From positions 59,156,019-59,220,018 of the forward strand of contig CM049306.1 of assembly GCA_026874595.1 (NCBI GenBank): 64,000 nucleotides of DNA, written 5' to 3'. Below the pieces are notes generated by a model, which was not told the DNA's origin, ran no database searches, and was given only the letters and a program-made list of their open reading frames with translations. Of the stretch, positions 22,301 through 32,991 are shown one piece after another (position 1 is the first letter of the stretch; each line of letters begins with the position of its first letter). The stretch is from Sipunculus nudus (taxonomy: Eukaryota; Annelida; Sipuncula; Golfingiida; Sipunculidae). The translations under genes were made by a program, and so were the position numbers.

Positions 22301-25259
22301 TCCTATCAACTAAGATGAACAAGAGGGAATGATGCATCTGCACACACAGATTACTTCTTATACCTTTCTTATGGAAACAACCTATATTCACAACCTAATC
22401 TTTTTATGGTATCCAAACTGGCCCATACATACAAGCATTAGTCATTGTAAAACACCAACCAACCAAAAGACGTATACACTCATCGAGCAGCTACAGGTTG
22501 CTGCGGTCAAGACCTCAGTCCTGTGCGCTCCTTAAGCATGTTCTACGAGTCAACAGTCGCAGTGCCACGCCAAACCAAGCAGGGAGCCGTAGATGGCGCC
22601 ACTGTCTATCCCGAGCCGTTGTCCTTTTAGAAAGCTACAGCATCCACAGCCACAAAGCCAGAAGCAACCCACATTCCCTCCACCGATCCCAGCAGCGGAG
22701 ACCCAGCCATGTCATTCGAGAGCCGAACTCGATCCTTGTGAACGACACTACTTCGAGACCCATAGCTCTTTTACTTGAGGTTTCGGCCATTTGGGCCGTA
22801 TTAACCAGGTTTCCCGGTTATGCAAGTTTTAGCAAGTTTTTTCGTCATCGGCAATTGTAAAACACGCGGTAATCACACGAGATATATCGATTGTGATACC
22901 GGTCAAAGTGAATGACTGAACCAGAAACGAGTGAGGTGTTGTAGGATTAATTCAAAATTTAAAATAAAAAAAAATTCTGCCGTACTTAGATTTTATAGGT
23001 TCTTTTGCAATCGCGAAAATGAAACCCTGCGTAATGTTAAAAATGAAGAAATCGCGAAATTTCAGCCTCGCTAATATAAAGCCAACCACAGTACTTGTCG
23101 GCCATGAGGCATTGCCAAAAATGACGAAATTATTTACATCATCAAAGGGCCTTACAGGATGGTCCTCGATTCATGATGTAAAGACACTCTGACGCTTGAA
23201 CGCTCGTCGTAGACTCTCTACTGTCAGAGGACCGAAATGGCGCTACTCGAGTTCTAGGGTAAGACTGTTTTGTCTTGGTGGAGGCATTTGTGCACTGAGG
23301 GACTCTGTTTCTTCAGTAGATTATATGACTGAGTGTACATTTGACATGACTGCGGAACAACCTTCATTTTTGATTTGCAGTAGGTTTGGTTCTGGCATTC
23401 ATTGATCAGAATCTGTGTCCCCTGAAACCAGTGGGGCCCAGCGGTTGTCACGTGGTCATCAACGTTTGGAAGAACAGGCGAAAATTCTACTGAATAAGTT
23501 GAACTGATAACCGTGATTATCGGCGTTTTACACAGAGAGAATTATATCACGGGACAATGACAATCTTTTTATCCAGCCCGTCATCTGTGGTTGCGGAGAT
23601 TGCCCGGATGTCATCGTCTGGGCCATCGGAAAATTCTGTCTGCTTCCCCTGAGGCAAACAGCATAAACATCTCGGGCTGGATGTACATTTAACATTATTC
23701 TTATTAGATGCTTTGGGTGTTTTTAGTTCATTTCCATAAAAATACATGCGACAGACCAATATGATTATTCTGCGCTACTCGTGGCATTTTCATCCTCGGA
23801 ATTATAATCAACTATGTAAAAATAACATACTGCGAAGTTTTATGGCCTCTAGACTTCATCTTAACATCTTAACCACGAGACATTGCACCCCGTGGCCTAA
23901 TATCAAACCAAGATGATTAACAAAATAACAGGTGCCGCTGTTGGCTCCATAAATTGATCATACACACAGCAGATTCCACTGCAGTCGTTCTAAATCTCCT
24001 TTTTTTTAACCGCTGTTTTGTACAGAAAGATTCTCCGGGGTTTACCTCAGGGGTCGTACGGGGCAAATGCTTATCATCAACCAATTCATTGTATAATATT
24101 GTGCATCCAACTCCAAGTTTAAAATCCGCGACAACATGTTCTCGTTGATCTGATTTTTTGGCCCTGTGCCAGCCCTGGTGTTGAAACACCGAAACACTTA
24201 CATAACAAAGCAGCGGTCGAAAGGGAGGAGATCTAGAATCGCTGCGTGAAGAGTGTAACAGCAGAAAACTAGCAAATTGATAATGTTCATTTTAATATCT
24301 GGAGCATGGGGTAAATGGACAGGGCGCCAAACATATGACAGCTTGTTCGAACCATGCTACCGCTGTATATACTTCCCAGCGGGCTGAGATAAGCTACAAA
24401 AATGAAAAGTCCCTAAAGACCATGGAGGCAAAATGACAGATGAGGTTTACATCGTCAATAACATGAGACTATGTACCTAACCTTACATCTTTTTTATCAC
24501 AGCCGCATATCTAAATTATTCACTTTAATTTCAGTGATAGTTTGATAGTCATGCGTAGATCGACGCCTTGAGCACCAGGCTACTAAGCTCCTACCCCACA
24601 TGTGTTGTTAACGATGCTTTCAAATCCTTCTGCGTGCTTGTAGGCTCATATAGATTAACAAACAGATAATCCCCTGCATTATCCTTAATCCCTAGCTGAT
24701 TAACGTGATGCAGGAACTTATAAAGATTTATAAACACTTTGATTTGTGGTATATCGATTATTTTCATTTTAAAGAATGACAACTCATACCGTCATTTAAA
24801 TATCCCCAGAACAGCTCCGGCGGCCTACGTACTTCACTTCACTGACATCAATTACGGTAATGGAAGGATTGCTCTTTTGATCACCCCACCATAAAGGTAT
24901 TACAAAGCTTTAACTACGGGCATGACAAGGGGAGTAATTTACATTACAGGATAGTCCTTGTATCCAATTTAATGAATCAGGCGAAGCAATAAAGTTGGTG
25001 ATTATGAGTGGCAATTATGAGTGCTGATGAACCATAAATCGATAACGAGGCATATCTAACATGGCTGCCCTCATCTGTATCTAGATCGCATCTGCAGATT
25101 AAGCGATCATGCCAGTTTATATTTTTAGTGCTGAAACGGAAAAAAATCTTATTAAAAAAGTATAAATATATCTGAAAAGTATGAAAAAAGAACAAATCAA
25201 TGCAGAATAGTGCATTTTTTACAGCATGCGATACTTGTAAGCAAGCTTAAGGTATGAAA

Positions 25260-25260
<1 letters not shown>

Positions 25261-25321
<61 letters not shown>
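25261..25321. repeat. (TA)n microsatellite
   Basis: Perfect TA dinucleotide tract of about 60 bp. Confidence 0.95.
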
Positions 25322-25323
<2 letters not shown>

Positions 25324-26252
25324 CAGTATTCCATATATCCAGTGATTTTGTAAAACACTGGCAAGATCGCAGAAAAAATCATTTCTAATGCACTCAATAA
25401 GATCAGGTAAACAGCCTATAATCACCACTTGAAGACGATGACTTTATAAAAAAAAAGTATTAACCCCTGAAAAAAGTATGAACACGTATAAAGAAGTCTT
25501 GCCAAAACAAAAAGTATGTCACTTTTAAAAAATATATATAGAGTCGCATCAAAGTATTATCTTTCCCGAAAGTCATAATTTTTCACTTCAGACCACATAA
25601 AGTGTTAATTACTTTGAACTCTGCTGATTTTTATGTGTTGGGGTAGGTTTGGCGAAGTTACACTTCAATTCATTATTTTTGCTCCTTCTCAGTTTGAAGA
25701 TGTATACTCATAGACCTTAAACCTACCCTTTAATTTTTTTTTTTTTTTAACTAAATATCTTCTATGTGTTTGTTTTTCTGAAGTTGTGCATGACCGCATA
25801 TCTGTTACTATGTTATTATCTAAAGAGCAGCTAGCATATGAAATATTTCACAGTCATATGAGGGATTCCATATTTGCGTGTGATAATGTTATTTGCTTTA
25901 GTAATAAGAACCCTTGTGCTGCAAGACTAATGAAATGCCATTTGGCTAAAACTCCGGTGGCGCCCACTCGAGTAGCTCACCTGTCCCCTTGGGCCTTGAT
26001 ATTTACAAGTAATTTGTTTTGATGCGACTTCAGACAAATAATTTCATTATCTGTCGACCCTGCAGGAAGCAGCATGCCGAGTCACAATACATTGAATATA
26101 AGCAAAAATAAGCAGTCTAATAAACGAGCCTGTGGGTTCCATACCACGTGAAGTTTTATTCCGTCGCACGTTGAGGAATGAGATGACGCATGCAGTCTTC
26201 ATGTTGCAGAAGTGATGTGTTAAATGCATGAAAAGGCCCAACCAGAAATCTG

Positions 26253-26440
26253 CATTCTCCTAAATGCAAGCCTCCGCCATTTTCTTATTCGACCCATATT
26301 CCCAGGTTTCTTTCGTGCATAAGTGACGGTACATTTGTAAATATTCCTTGGTGACGTTCCTGAATCAGGAACATGCGCCAGATCCACACAAAAATCCGAT
26401 CGATTCTTCATTGGCCCTATCCTGAAATGCCCTGAAAATT
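26253..26440 (+). repeat. dispersed repeat family A, copy 3
   Basis: Contains the series AATGCAAGCCTCCGCC, TTATTCGACCCATATTCCCA, CGTGCATAAGTGACGGTACA, TTCCTTGGTGACGTTCCTGA, CAGATCCACA and CGATTCTTCATTGGCC in the same order as the other copies. It lacks the CA-rich 3' tail. Confidence 0.65.
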
Positions 26441-26929
26441 TCAAAGATTCTCAAATGCTTGTTGGTTCATGCTGTTTAAGTGGACTTGAAAATTGACAGG
26501 TGTCGTACAAAATTTCCCAAACAGCTGTTTCCACGTGCAGTTTTTGTGCGGTTTTCGACGCAGATGTTATCATTAAATGCAGCTGTTTCAAGCCGTCACG
26601 TCATCTCGTGCCACAAATACATCAGATTTGATGCTGGGTGCAGTAACAAATGCGCTAAGTGGAATAATCAGTGACGTGATAAAAAAGTAGTGTTGTGCCA
26701 ATTAATCGATGAAATCGATGATTGGTCGTTTTCTTTCATAATCTGTTAAATCGACTGCATTTTTGCAAAACAGATCACAAACGATTAGGTAAGTTATATT
26801 ATACCGAAAAAAAATATTCCTATGTTCTGTCACAGGAATAAGAAATAAAACGGGGCACAAAACATCCAACAGCTTTACAACTTAAACTTATGCGTTGTTT
26901 TATTTCTTTAGATTTAGTATAGGTAGGTA

Positions 26930-27400
26930 CTGGCAGTGAGGATGTCGAGTCCACACAATCCGAGCCAGAGTGGAAGTCCAGTCCATTCGAGTCAAAGTTC
27001 GAGTCCTTGTGGTTCGAGTCCAAGTACACCTCCTTCGAGTCCGAGTCATTTTGAACCCTTGTCCAAGTCCGAGTCATTTTGAACCCTTGTCCAAGTCCGA
27101 GTCATTTTGAACCCTTGTCCAAGTCCGAGTACAATACAAATATCCTTAAATAGCAGAAAAATGGAAATTTCAGATTATCTTGTACATTTTAAAGTTAGTT
27201 CTTGGTATATATAGTGTCATTATTTTGTAATATTAAGTTAGTTGTATTTTAGTAGCCTTTATAATATGTGATATAGTTTTATTTTCTGTTGGACTCTAGA
27301 TTGACTCGGCCTGATTTTTCCAGTCTTTACCTCCGAGTCCGAATAAAATTCCAAGTCCAGAACCCTCGAATTCAAGTCCGAGTCCCTAAAAAGTGGACCC
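26930..27400. repeat. degenerate GAGTCC/GTCCAA repeat with a 31-bp tandem triplicate
   Basis: The stretch is full of six-base words of the GAGTCC/AAGTCC type. Within it the sequence TCATTTTGAACCCTTGTCC recurs three times at a spacing of about 31 bp (27048-27120). The - strand frame across it (26820-27077), rich in Asp, Ser and Asn, is a product of the repeat and not a gene. A related GACTC-rich patch occurs at about 60905-61000. Confidence 0.6.
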
Positions 27401-28562
27401 CCAAGACTTAGAAAGGAAACTGCAATACCGTTGAAAAATCGTTGTATGTCGTATAAAAATTCTCGTGGCCTGAGGTCCGTTTATATGTACATACAAGTTT
27501 CCACCCCTACACTATTGTTAAATTGTCACGTATAAATAGGAAGTATTTTCTCTGCCATTTCAAATCACAATACATTAAAAAAAATATGATACGACAAAAA
27601 AAAATGCCGCGTCTTTAATCTCCCAGACCGTTTTATCTTTTTGAAAGGCGAAATTGATTCTCAATCGACATGCCATAAATGATACTTGGTACACTTGACA
27701 TTTAAGTACATATCTTACGCGCTGCTACTCGACTCGCAGTCTGCTGTAATAAACGGGAAGATTTATTCCCTCATGGATGAGTTCTTGATCCCAGCCTCAC
27801 ATCTCTTTGTGCCGAGGAAAATAACCCAACAACATTTGTTTGCCAATTGAAGCAATTCAGAGAAAACTTTGACGATCCATCCATAAGAACTACAATGTGT
27901 ACCGCGGAATGAAGGAAATAGTTTAACATGCTCTCAATGAATGGCCTAGTTTCATGTCAAGGTAGGTGTCAGTTAACCACCAAGAGTCATCGATAGGGAC
28001 CCTGCTTCCGGTTATACAGTTATACAAAAAAATCAGATTTATTGCCGAAACAGAATGTACATGGAATGGTGGCAGAAAATCGCAGGCTATCCAGGACTGA
28101 TTAACCTGTTGTTCATAAAAGGTTCCTCACAATTTAGCGTCGTAAAAGCGATTGGACCCGGAAGAGGTTACATTTGACATGCGAATAGCCAAGGTGGTAT
28201 AATAATTTGACACGTGTTTTCATGTTGCCTGCGTTAACATGCGATTTCATGCGATTTGCCAAGCGGTTTTGTTGCTAAAAACAAGAAGCTGCCTGAACGG
28301 AGCGCGGAAACTTCCCAGTGAAATAGCTATTTTTTAATTATATATATATATATATATATCTATATATATATATATATACACACACACATATATATATATA
28401 TAAAGGGTACGTCTGTGTAATAAATGGTTTCAACAGACACTGCAACTGGTTGTTAATACTTTTAAAAAATCACGAAAGAAAGTTCACGGGAAAGAAACTA
28501 GCCGCCGGAATAAGCCGCCAAGGCTAAATTGTGGAATTGCAGGAGTATTCCTGAGATCCCCA

Positions 28563-28615
<53 letters not shown>

Positions 28616-28712
28616 TATACGTGAGTACGCAATTTGAACTTAAAAAAGCATCCCTGTTTCCGTGCAGCTTTTATTCATTTCAAAATGCTCTCGTATGATA
28701 CAGCATTAAGAT
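27401..28712. other. intergenic upstream of the Ly6-like gene
   Basis: Holds a compound (TA)n/(CA)n tract (about 28338-28402) and a (CT)n tract (about 28568-28612). An ATG followed by eleven codons and a strong donor (TCAAG|GTAGGT near 27956-27961) has the right phase to splice to the Ly6 exon, but its peptide is not hydrophobic enough for a signal peptide. The promoter of the Ly6 gene was not identified. Confidence 0.4.
28568..28612. repeat. (CT)n microsatellite
   Basis: Uninterrupted CT tract of about 45 bp, lying about 100 bp upstream of the candidate signal-peptide exon. Confidence 0.95.
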
Positions 28713-28767
28713 ATGTTTGTAATGAACTTTTCTTTTCTCGTTTCAGTATTATATCTCGGGCAGCAGG
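28713..28767 (+). CDS. candidate exon 1 (signal peptide) of the Ly6-like gene
   Basis: An ATG at 28713 opens MFVMNFSFLVSVLYLGQQ, a short N-terminal region plus hydrophobic core typical of a secretory signal. The 55-nt exon would end with a single G before a GTTTGA donor. This phase is the one needed by the acceptor at 31367/31368, where the split codon becomes GGT (Gly) and the reading continues AAIGCFVC. The donor is weak, and TTTCTCGTTTCAG inside the exon could itself be an acceptor. A rival candidate is an ATG at 28952 opening MICGLLIVCLSVVCS, which can also be cut in the needed phase at 28997. If exon 1 is right, the whole protein has 152 residues. Confidence 0.35.
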
Positions 28768-29360
28768 GTTTGACCGTTAGATCCTTCAAGTGTCCTTCAA
28801 ACATGTACTTCTCATCTGAAACCTGCCTTCTTCTGCCTCTGACCGCAATATTGTTCCAGTTGGTAGGAAAAGGCGGTTGCCAGGCAATTCCAGAGAAACG
28901 CACGGACTCGGGTATATAAGAACAATTTTTATTTCAAACCCTATTCCCCGCATGATTTGTGGATTGTTGATCGTCTGTCTGTCCGTGGTTTGTTCTTGTA
29001 GTTGTGTGAAAATCAACCGCTAGTAGAATGGCATTTTTGGAGCGCATACCCCCGCCAAGGCAAAACCATCCCTTTTTAAACAAGATGATGGTAATTTTGA
29101 TGCACATATTCGGAACCGTAAAGTTAAAGGCAAACCACCCTGTTGCATTCGTCCATTTATCTGGGTCCGCACCAAGATTGAATGGGGTCAATCAACCCCT
29201 ACACCCCTAGTTATTTTTTCGTGAAAGAGTGACAACAAACCCACCTTAAATTGGCAGATTTAATTACCAGACCAACCAATATGAGTTGTCATTACCAATT
29301 AATATTCTGTCAGGAGAAAAGGTAGTGATACCTCGTGCCAGGAAGGGAGCTATTGAGGTT

Positions 29361-30253
29361 TATACAGTGAAATCTCGCCTGACGACCACCCCGCTATCAC
29401 GACCACCCCGCTAAGACGACAAGTATTGTTGCCCCTTACAGATGTAAATCATCATAAAAATAAAATCCCGTTAACACGACCATCCCACTTACATGACCAC
29501 CCCACTAACACGACCATCCCACCAACACGACCACCCCACTAACACGACCATCCCACTTACATGACCACCCCACTAACACGACCATCCCACCAACACGACC
29601 ACCCCACTAACACGACCATCCCACCAACACGACCACCCCACTAACACGACCATCCCACCAACACGACCACCCCACTAACACGACCATCCCACCAACACGA
29701 CCATCCCACCAACACGACCACCCCCCAACACGACCATCCCACTAACACGACCACCCCACTAACACGACCATCCCACCAACACGACCACCCCACTAACACG
29801 ACCATCCCACCGACACGACCACCCCACTAACACGACCATCCCACCAACACGACCACCCCATCAACACGACCACCCCACCAACACGACCATCCCACTTACA
29901 TGACCACCCCACTAACACGACCATCCCACCAACACGACCACCCCACTAACACGACCATCCCACCAACACGACCACCCCACTAACACGACCATCCCACCAA
30001 CACGACCACCCCACTAACACGACCATCCCACTTACATGACCACCCCACTAACACGACCATCCCACCAACACGACCATCCCACTAACACGACCGCCCCACC
30101 AACACGACCATCCCACTAACACGACCGCCCCACCAACACGACCATCCCACCAACACGACCATCCCACTAACACGACTGCCCCACTAACACGACCGCCCCA
30201 CTAAAACGACCGCTTTGGCTGGTCTCATAGGTGGGAGCATCAGGGATATTTCA

Positions 30254-30260
<7 letters not shown>
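29361..30260. repeat. 17-bp minisatellite (~48 copies) bounded by inverted repeats
   Basis: Units CCACCCCACTAACACGA and CCATCCCACCAACACGA alternate, giving a 34-bp double unit, from about 29389 to 30212. The array is framed by TATACAGTGAAATCTC at 29361 and ATTTCACTGTATA ending at 30260, which are inverse to each other. The border motif (TACAGTGAAA, then GACCACC) is that of the 184-bp element at 15220-15403. The likely history is expansion of the element's own GACCACC-type subterminal motif. It sits in the proposed first intron of the Ly6-like gene. The unit is not a multiple of 3 and no protein is implied. Confidence 0.9.
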
Positions 30261-30313
<53 letters not shown>

Positions 30314-30314
30314 A

Positions 30315-30358
<44 letters not shown>
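30256..30358. repeat. compound (TA)n / T-rich microsatellite
   Basis: A TA tract begins in the right border of the minisatellite element, passes through a T run and TTTA repeats and returns to TA, ending at about 30358. It may have grown from the TATA border of the element. Confidence 0.95.
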
Positions 30359-30360
<2 letters not shown>

Positions 30361-30534
30361 TATTAATTGTTTATTTTGCAGAACGAATCCAATAGTGCTC
30401 TTTTAGCGGGAAGCTAAGAGCTGGTACATAGTGAAAACACGTGTTAATGTGTAACTGAACATTTACGTATCTGAAGATTGCAAATGCATGAAAAAACGTG
30501 TAAATGTGTAACTGAACATTTTCGTAAATTATCA

Positions 30535-30537
<3 letters not shown>

Positions 30538-30601
<64 letters not shown>
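30538..30601. repeat. (TA)n microsatellite
   Basis: Perfect TA tract of about 64 bp, followed by TG/TA-rich sequence to about 30780. Lies in the proposed intron 1 of the Ly6-like gene. A (TTA)n tract of about 37 bp follows at 31171-31207. Confidence 0.95.
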
Positions 30602-30602
<1 letters not shown>

Positions 30603-31169
30603 CATATTACGTGTATTTCATTCATTCTGCCTGTGTGTGTATTTATATGTGTAGGTATTTATAATAATTATGTGTGTCTGTTTTATATGTGTATTTATGT
30701 GTGTTTGTAGTTATATATATATATGTGTGTGTGTATTTATTTGTGTGAATGTATATATCTGTGTGTATATGTGTAAGTATTAATAATTTTGTATTTTACG
30801 TCTTCTATGTCCTTGATTAAGTTTAATTCCAGGACAATATTTGTCATTTAGATGTCGTAAAATACCACTGGTACTAATGTTTTGAATACTTTAAAGTATA
30901 GTTGTAACTTGTTCACATGTTTTGACCACAAACTGCTGTATTACTTTAACAAATTTGTTTTGATTAAATTTATTATGTTAATATTATATTTTTTTTTAAA
31001 TTTACATTAAATGATATTTTTCACATCATCTTATGGCATTAATCATTAATAATCATGTCTTCTGATTCCGTTTAGTTGAAATCTGCTTTATTTGTCTATG
31101 CATTATATGTTTATATTGCTTTTACAATTTTACAGTGAAGGGGTATAATTAAATATGTTTTACTGTACA

Positions 31170-31209
<40 letters not shown>

Positions 31210-31367
31210 CTGTTATTTTATATCTATTATTCTTATTATCATCATCATTATCATTACTAACATCAGCATCATTATCATTATCATCATAGTTTTATAACAT
31301 TACACTTTAATTTTCAGTTATTTCAACACGCTTGACTTTACCTGTAATATTCCTATTTTGCCGATAG

Positions 31368-31538
31368 GTGCTGCCATCGGCTGTTTCGTGTGTTCGTCCA
31401 GCAATGGAAGTGACAGTCGCTGCCACGATCCGTTCAACGCAGATTACGACATCTACCAGAGCAAGTGTAAGGAGGGGCGAGTTGACAGGGACGGCGTGTT
31501 CCCGGCTAGTTTCTGCATCAAAATGAACGGAGTGTCAC
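31368..31538 (+). CDS. Ly6-like gene, domain exon A (5' half)
   Basis: The acceptor is TTTTGCCGATAG just before 31368 and the donor is GTGGGT at 31539. The exon starts in phase 1 (two bases finish a codon) and ends in phase 1. It encodes AAIGCFVCSSSNGSDSRCHD and onward to KMNGVS, with the first five cysteines of the fold. NGS is a possible N-glycosylation site. Confidence 0.85.
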
Positions 31539-32991
31539 GTGGGTATTATGTGAAATGTCATTTTCACTGCTTGTACAAAGATTTCTCCTGGAAAACACGT
31601 CGTCCGAAACCGTACAGGCTTCGGCCAAGTATCCAACAGCCTTATGTACAAAATTATCGAATGCCATCCAATCGCCGACGCCGCCGGGTGATGTCATGAA
31701 AACAAGCACTTTACTAGAAATCTGCACTCTAAAGAATGCAAGCAGTCTCCGCCGTATTGGGGCCCCTGTTGCGGGATGCTCTCAAAACCGTTATTGCCTT
31801 CCCTTATTGGGCCCATATACCCAGGTCCATAAGTGACTGTTTATGCAAATTCCTTTATGACCTTCCGTAATCTGGATCGCTTGCTAGATCCACAATAAAA
31901 TCTATTCGATTCTTCATTGGCTCATGGCGGAGATAAAAATATGAAGAGATAAGTAAGGATGGACCCTCATGCAGAGACACGACTGTCATGTCAAATCATG
32001 GGAAAGTGTCCAAAAATTAGTAAACATAAACTAGGGATTTAGTTCAGAATTTCTTATTTCCACAATCGGGTGTTGCTTCAAATGTAGCCTTACGTAAAGT
32101 AAATTGAAAATTAGGGAAATTCCGGGAAAATTATAGTCCATCCCGCCGACAGGCGCTAAACAGTTTTGGCGATATTTATTTACAAATCAATATATTTTGA
32201 AAAATTACCAGATAGTAAATCAACCAGGTACTCCGACAAATATTTACAAGGAAACCGCCACCATTCTTAGCATAGAATTTGAGTTAAACAAATTAAATAT
32301 ATGAGAAAACCGCCTATTTTTGTCTCAACTTTTTGGGTCAAGGACGCTTTTTGGTAGACGTTGATTGGACGATGATTGTACTTGTTACCATTAATATGAT
32401 AAAAACCGTCATCAGCCATAAGACGCCATCATATACTGTCACTTCTCGAGGTAACGTCCAGAATGTTGCAAAGTATACATTTAGTATGCTTGACTAACAT
32501 TTTTCATCTCTATCGCCGGATTGCACATAATTTTCTGCCATAAGTACACACTGGGCAGAAATATCAGCATTTATTAATTATTGCCAATAGCTTATGGGCG
32601 CCACCTGGTGGGAGGGACTAGATTACAAAACAAGTGGAAAATGGTTGATTGCACAGAGTATCACGAAGTTGTTTAATTTTTAAGATATCTAGCTGTATAC
32701 ATTCATACATTAACCTCAGTTATAGAGATCTATATGATTGTGTTTAATTGTTTTCCAGTTGATACCGGTGCCAACATCATCGTCAGAAGATGCGCCATCG
32801 CAAGCATGGCCAACCAGTGTGGAATATTCGTGTTCCAAGATGAACGCTTTGAGGGGTGTGTGGTCACGTGTGACAGAGACGCGTGCAACAGCGCGCCAAA
32901 AGGACTGTCGTCTGCCTTTTGGTCCAACACATTAATGGCGGCTGCAACTACAGCTTTAAATTTTATTTTGATGCGTCATATTAAAAGATGA
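31368..32991 (+). CDS. Ly6/uPAR-domain (three-finger), probably GPI-anchored protein
   Basis: Two exons (31368-31538 and 32759-32991) join in phase to encode a small extracellular domain. It has ten cysteines: CFVC near the start, then Cys in DSRC, QSKC, SFC, RRC, NQC, EGC, VTC and a final DACN. Ten cysteines ending in a Cys-Asn pair is the signature of the Ly6/uPAR three-finger fold, with five disulfides. After the domain comes a small-residue stretch (NSAPKGLSS) and a moderately hydrophobic tail (WSNTLMAAATTALNFILM) with terminal basic residues, as in proteins that receive a GPI anchor. The CHDPFN segment resembles the insect crooked/boudin-type Ly6 subgroup, which act in septate junctions; another relative is quiver/sleepless, which modulates channels. 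I cannot choose between these roles. The signal-peptide exon is probably upstream (28713-28767 is the best candidate). The intron at 31539-32758 carries a dispersed repeat. Confidence 0.85.
31722..31925 (+). repeat. dispersed repeat family A, copy 4 (intronic)
   Basis: Lies in the intron between the two Ly6 exons. It contains AAGAATGCAAG, CTCCGCCGTATTGGGGCCCC, GCGGGATGCTC, CCATATACCCAGGTCCATAA, TTCCTTTATGACCTTCCGTA and CGATTCTTCATTGGC in the family order. It makes the 31358-31699 frame run on past the real exon end, which is an artefact. Confidence 0.7.
32759..32991 (+). CDS. Ly6-like gene, last coding exon (3' half and GPI-like tail)
   Basis: The acceptor is TTGTTTTCCAG before 32759; two bases complete a codon split as C|TT. 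The exon encodes DTGANIIVRRCAIASMANQC, the remaining cysteines ending DRDACN, and the hydrophobic tail, with stop TGA at 32989-32991. The AATATAAAAAAAA near 33529 could serve in 3' end formation, but no perfect AATAAA was singled out. Confidence 0.85.

Larger units (their letters stand above)
21721..26252. other. intergenic with hairpin repeats and a (TA)n tract, no gene seen
   Basis: Frames of up to 120 codons (22498-22860, +) lack recognisable content. The stretch holds a TTCGCG hairpin element (22219-22300), a related diverged piece at about 23000-23095, and a (TA)n tract at 25261-25321. Confidence 0.45.

Noticed and set aside
22498-22860. 120-codon + frame rich in Arg, Ser and His
   Set aside because: No recognisable domain, no supporting splice sites, and overlapping frames are similarly open.
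31358-31699. 113-codon unspliced frame as the full Ly6 product
   Set aside because: It runs past the donor at 31539 into unrelated intronic DNA; the spliced form gives the complete ten-cysteine domain.
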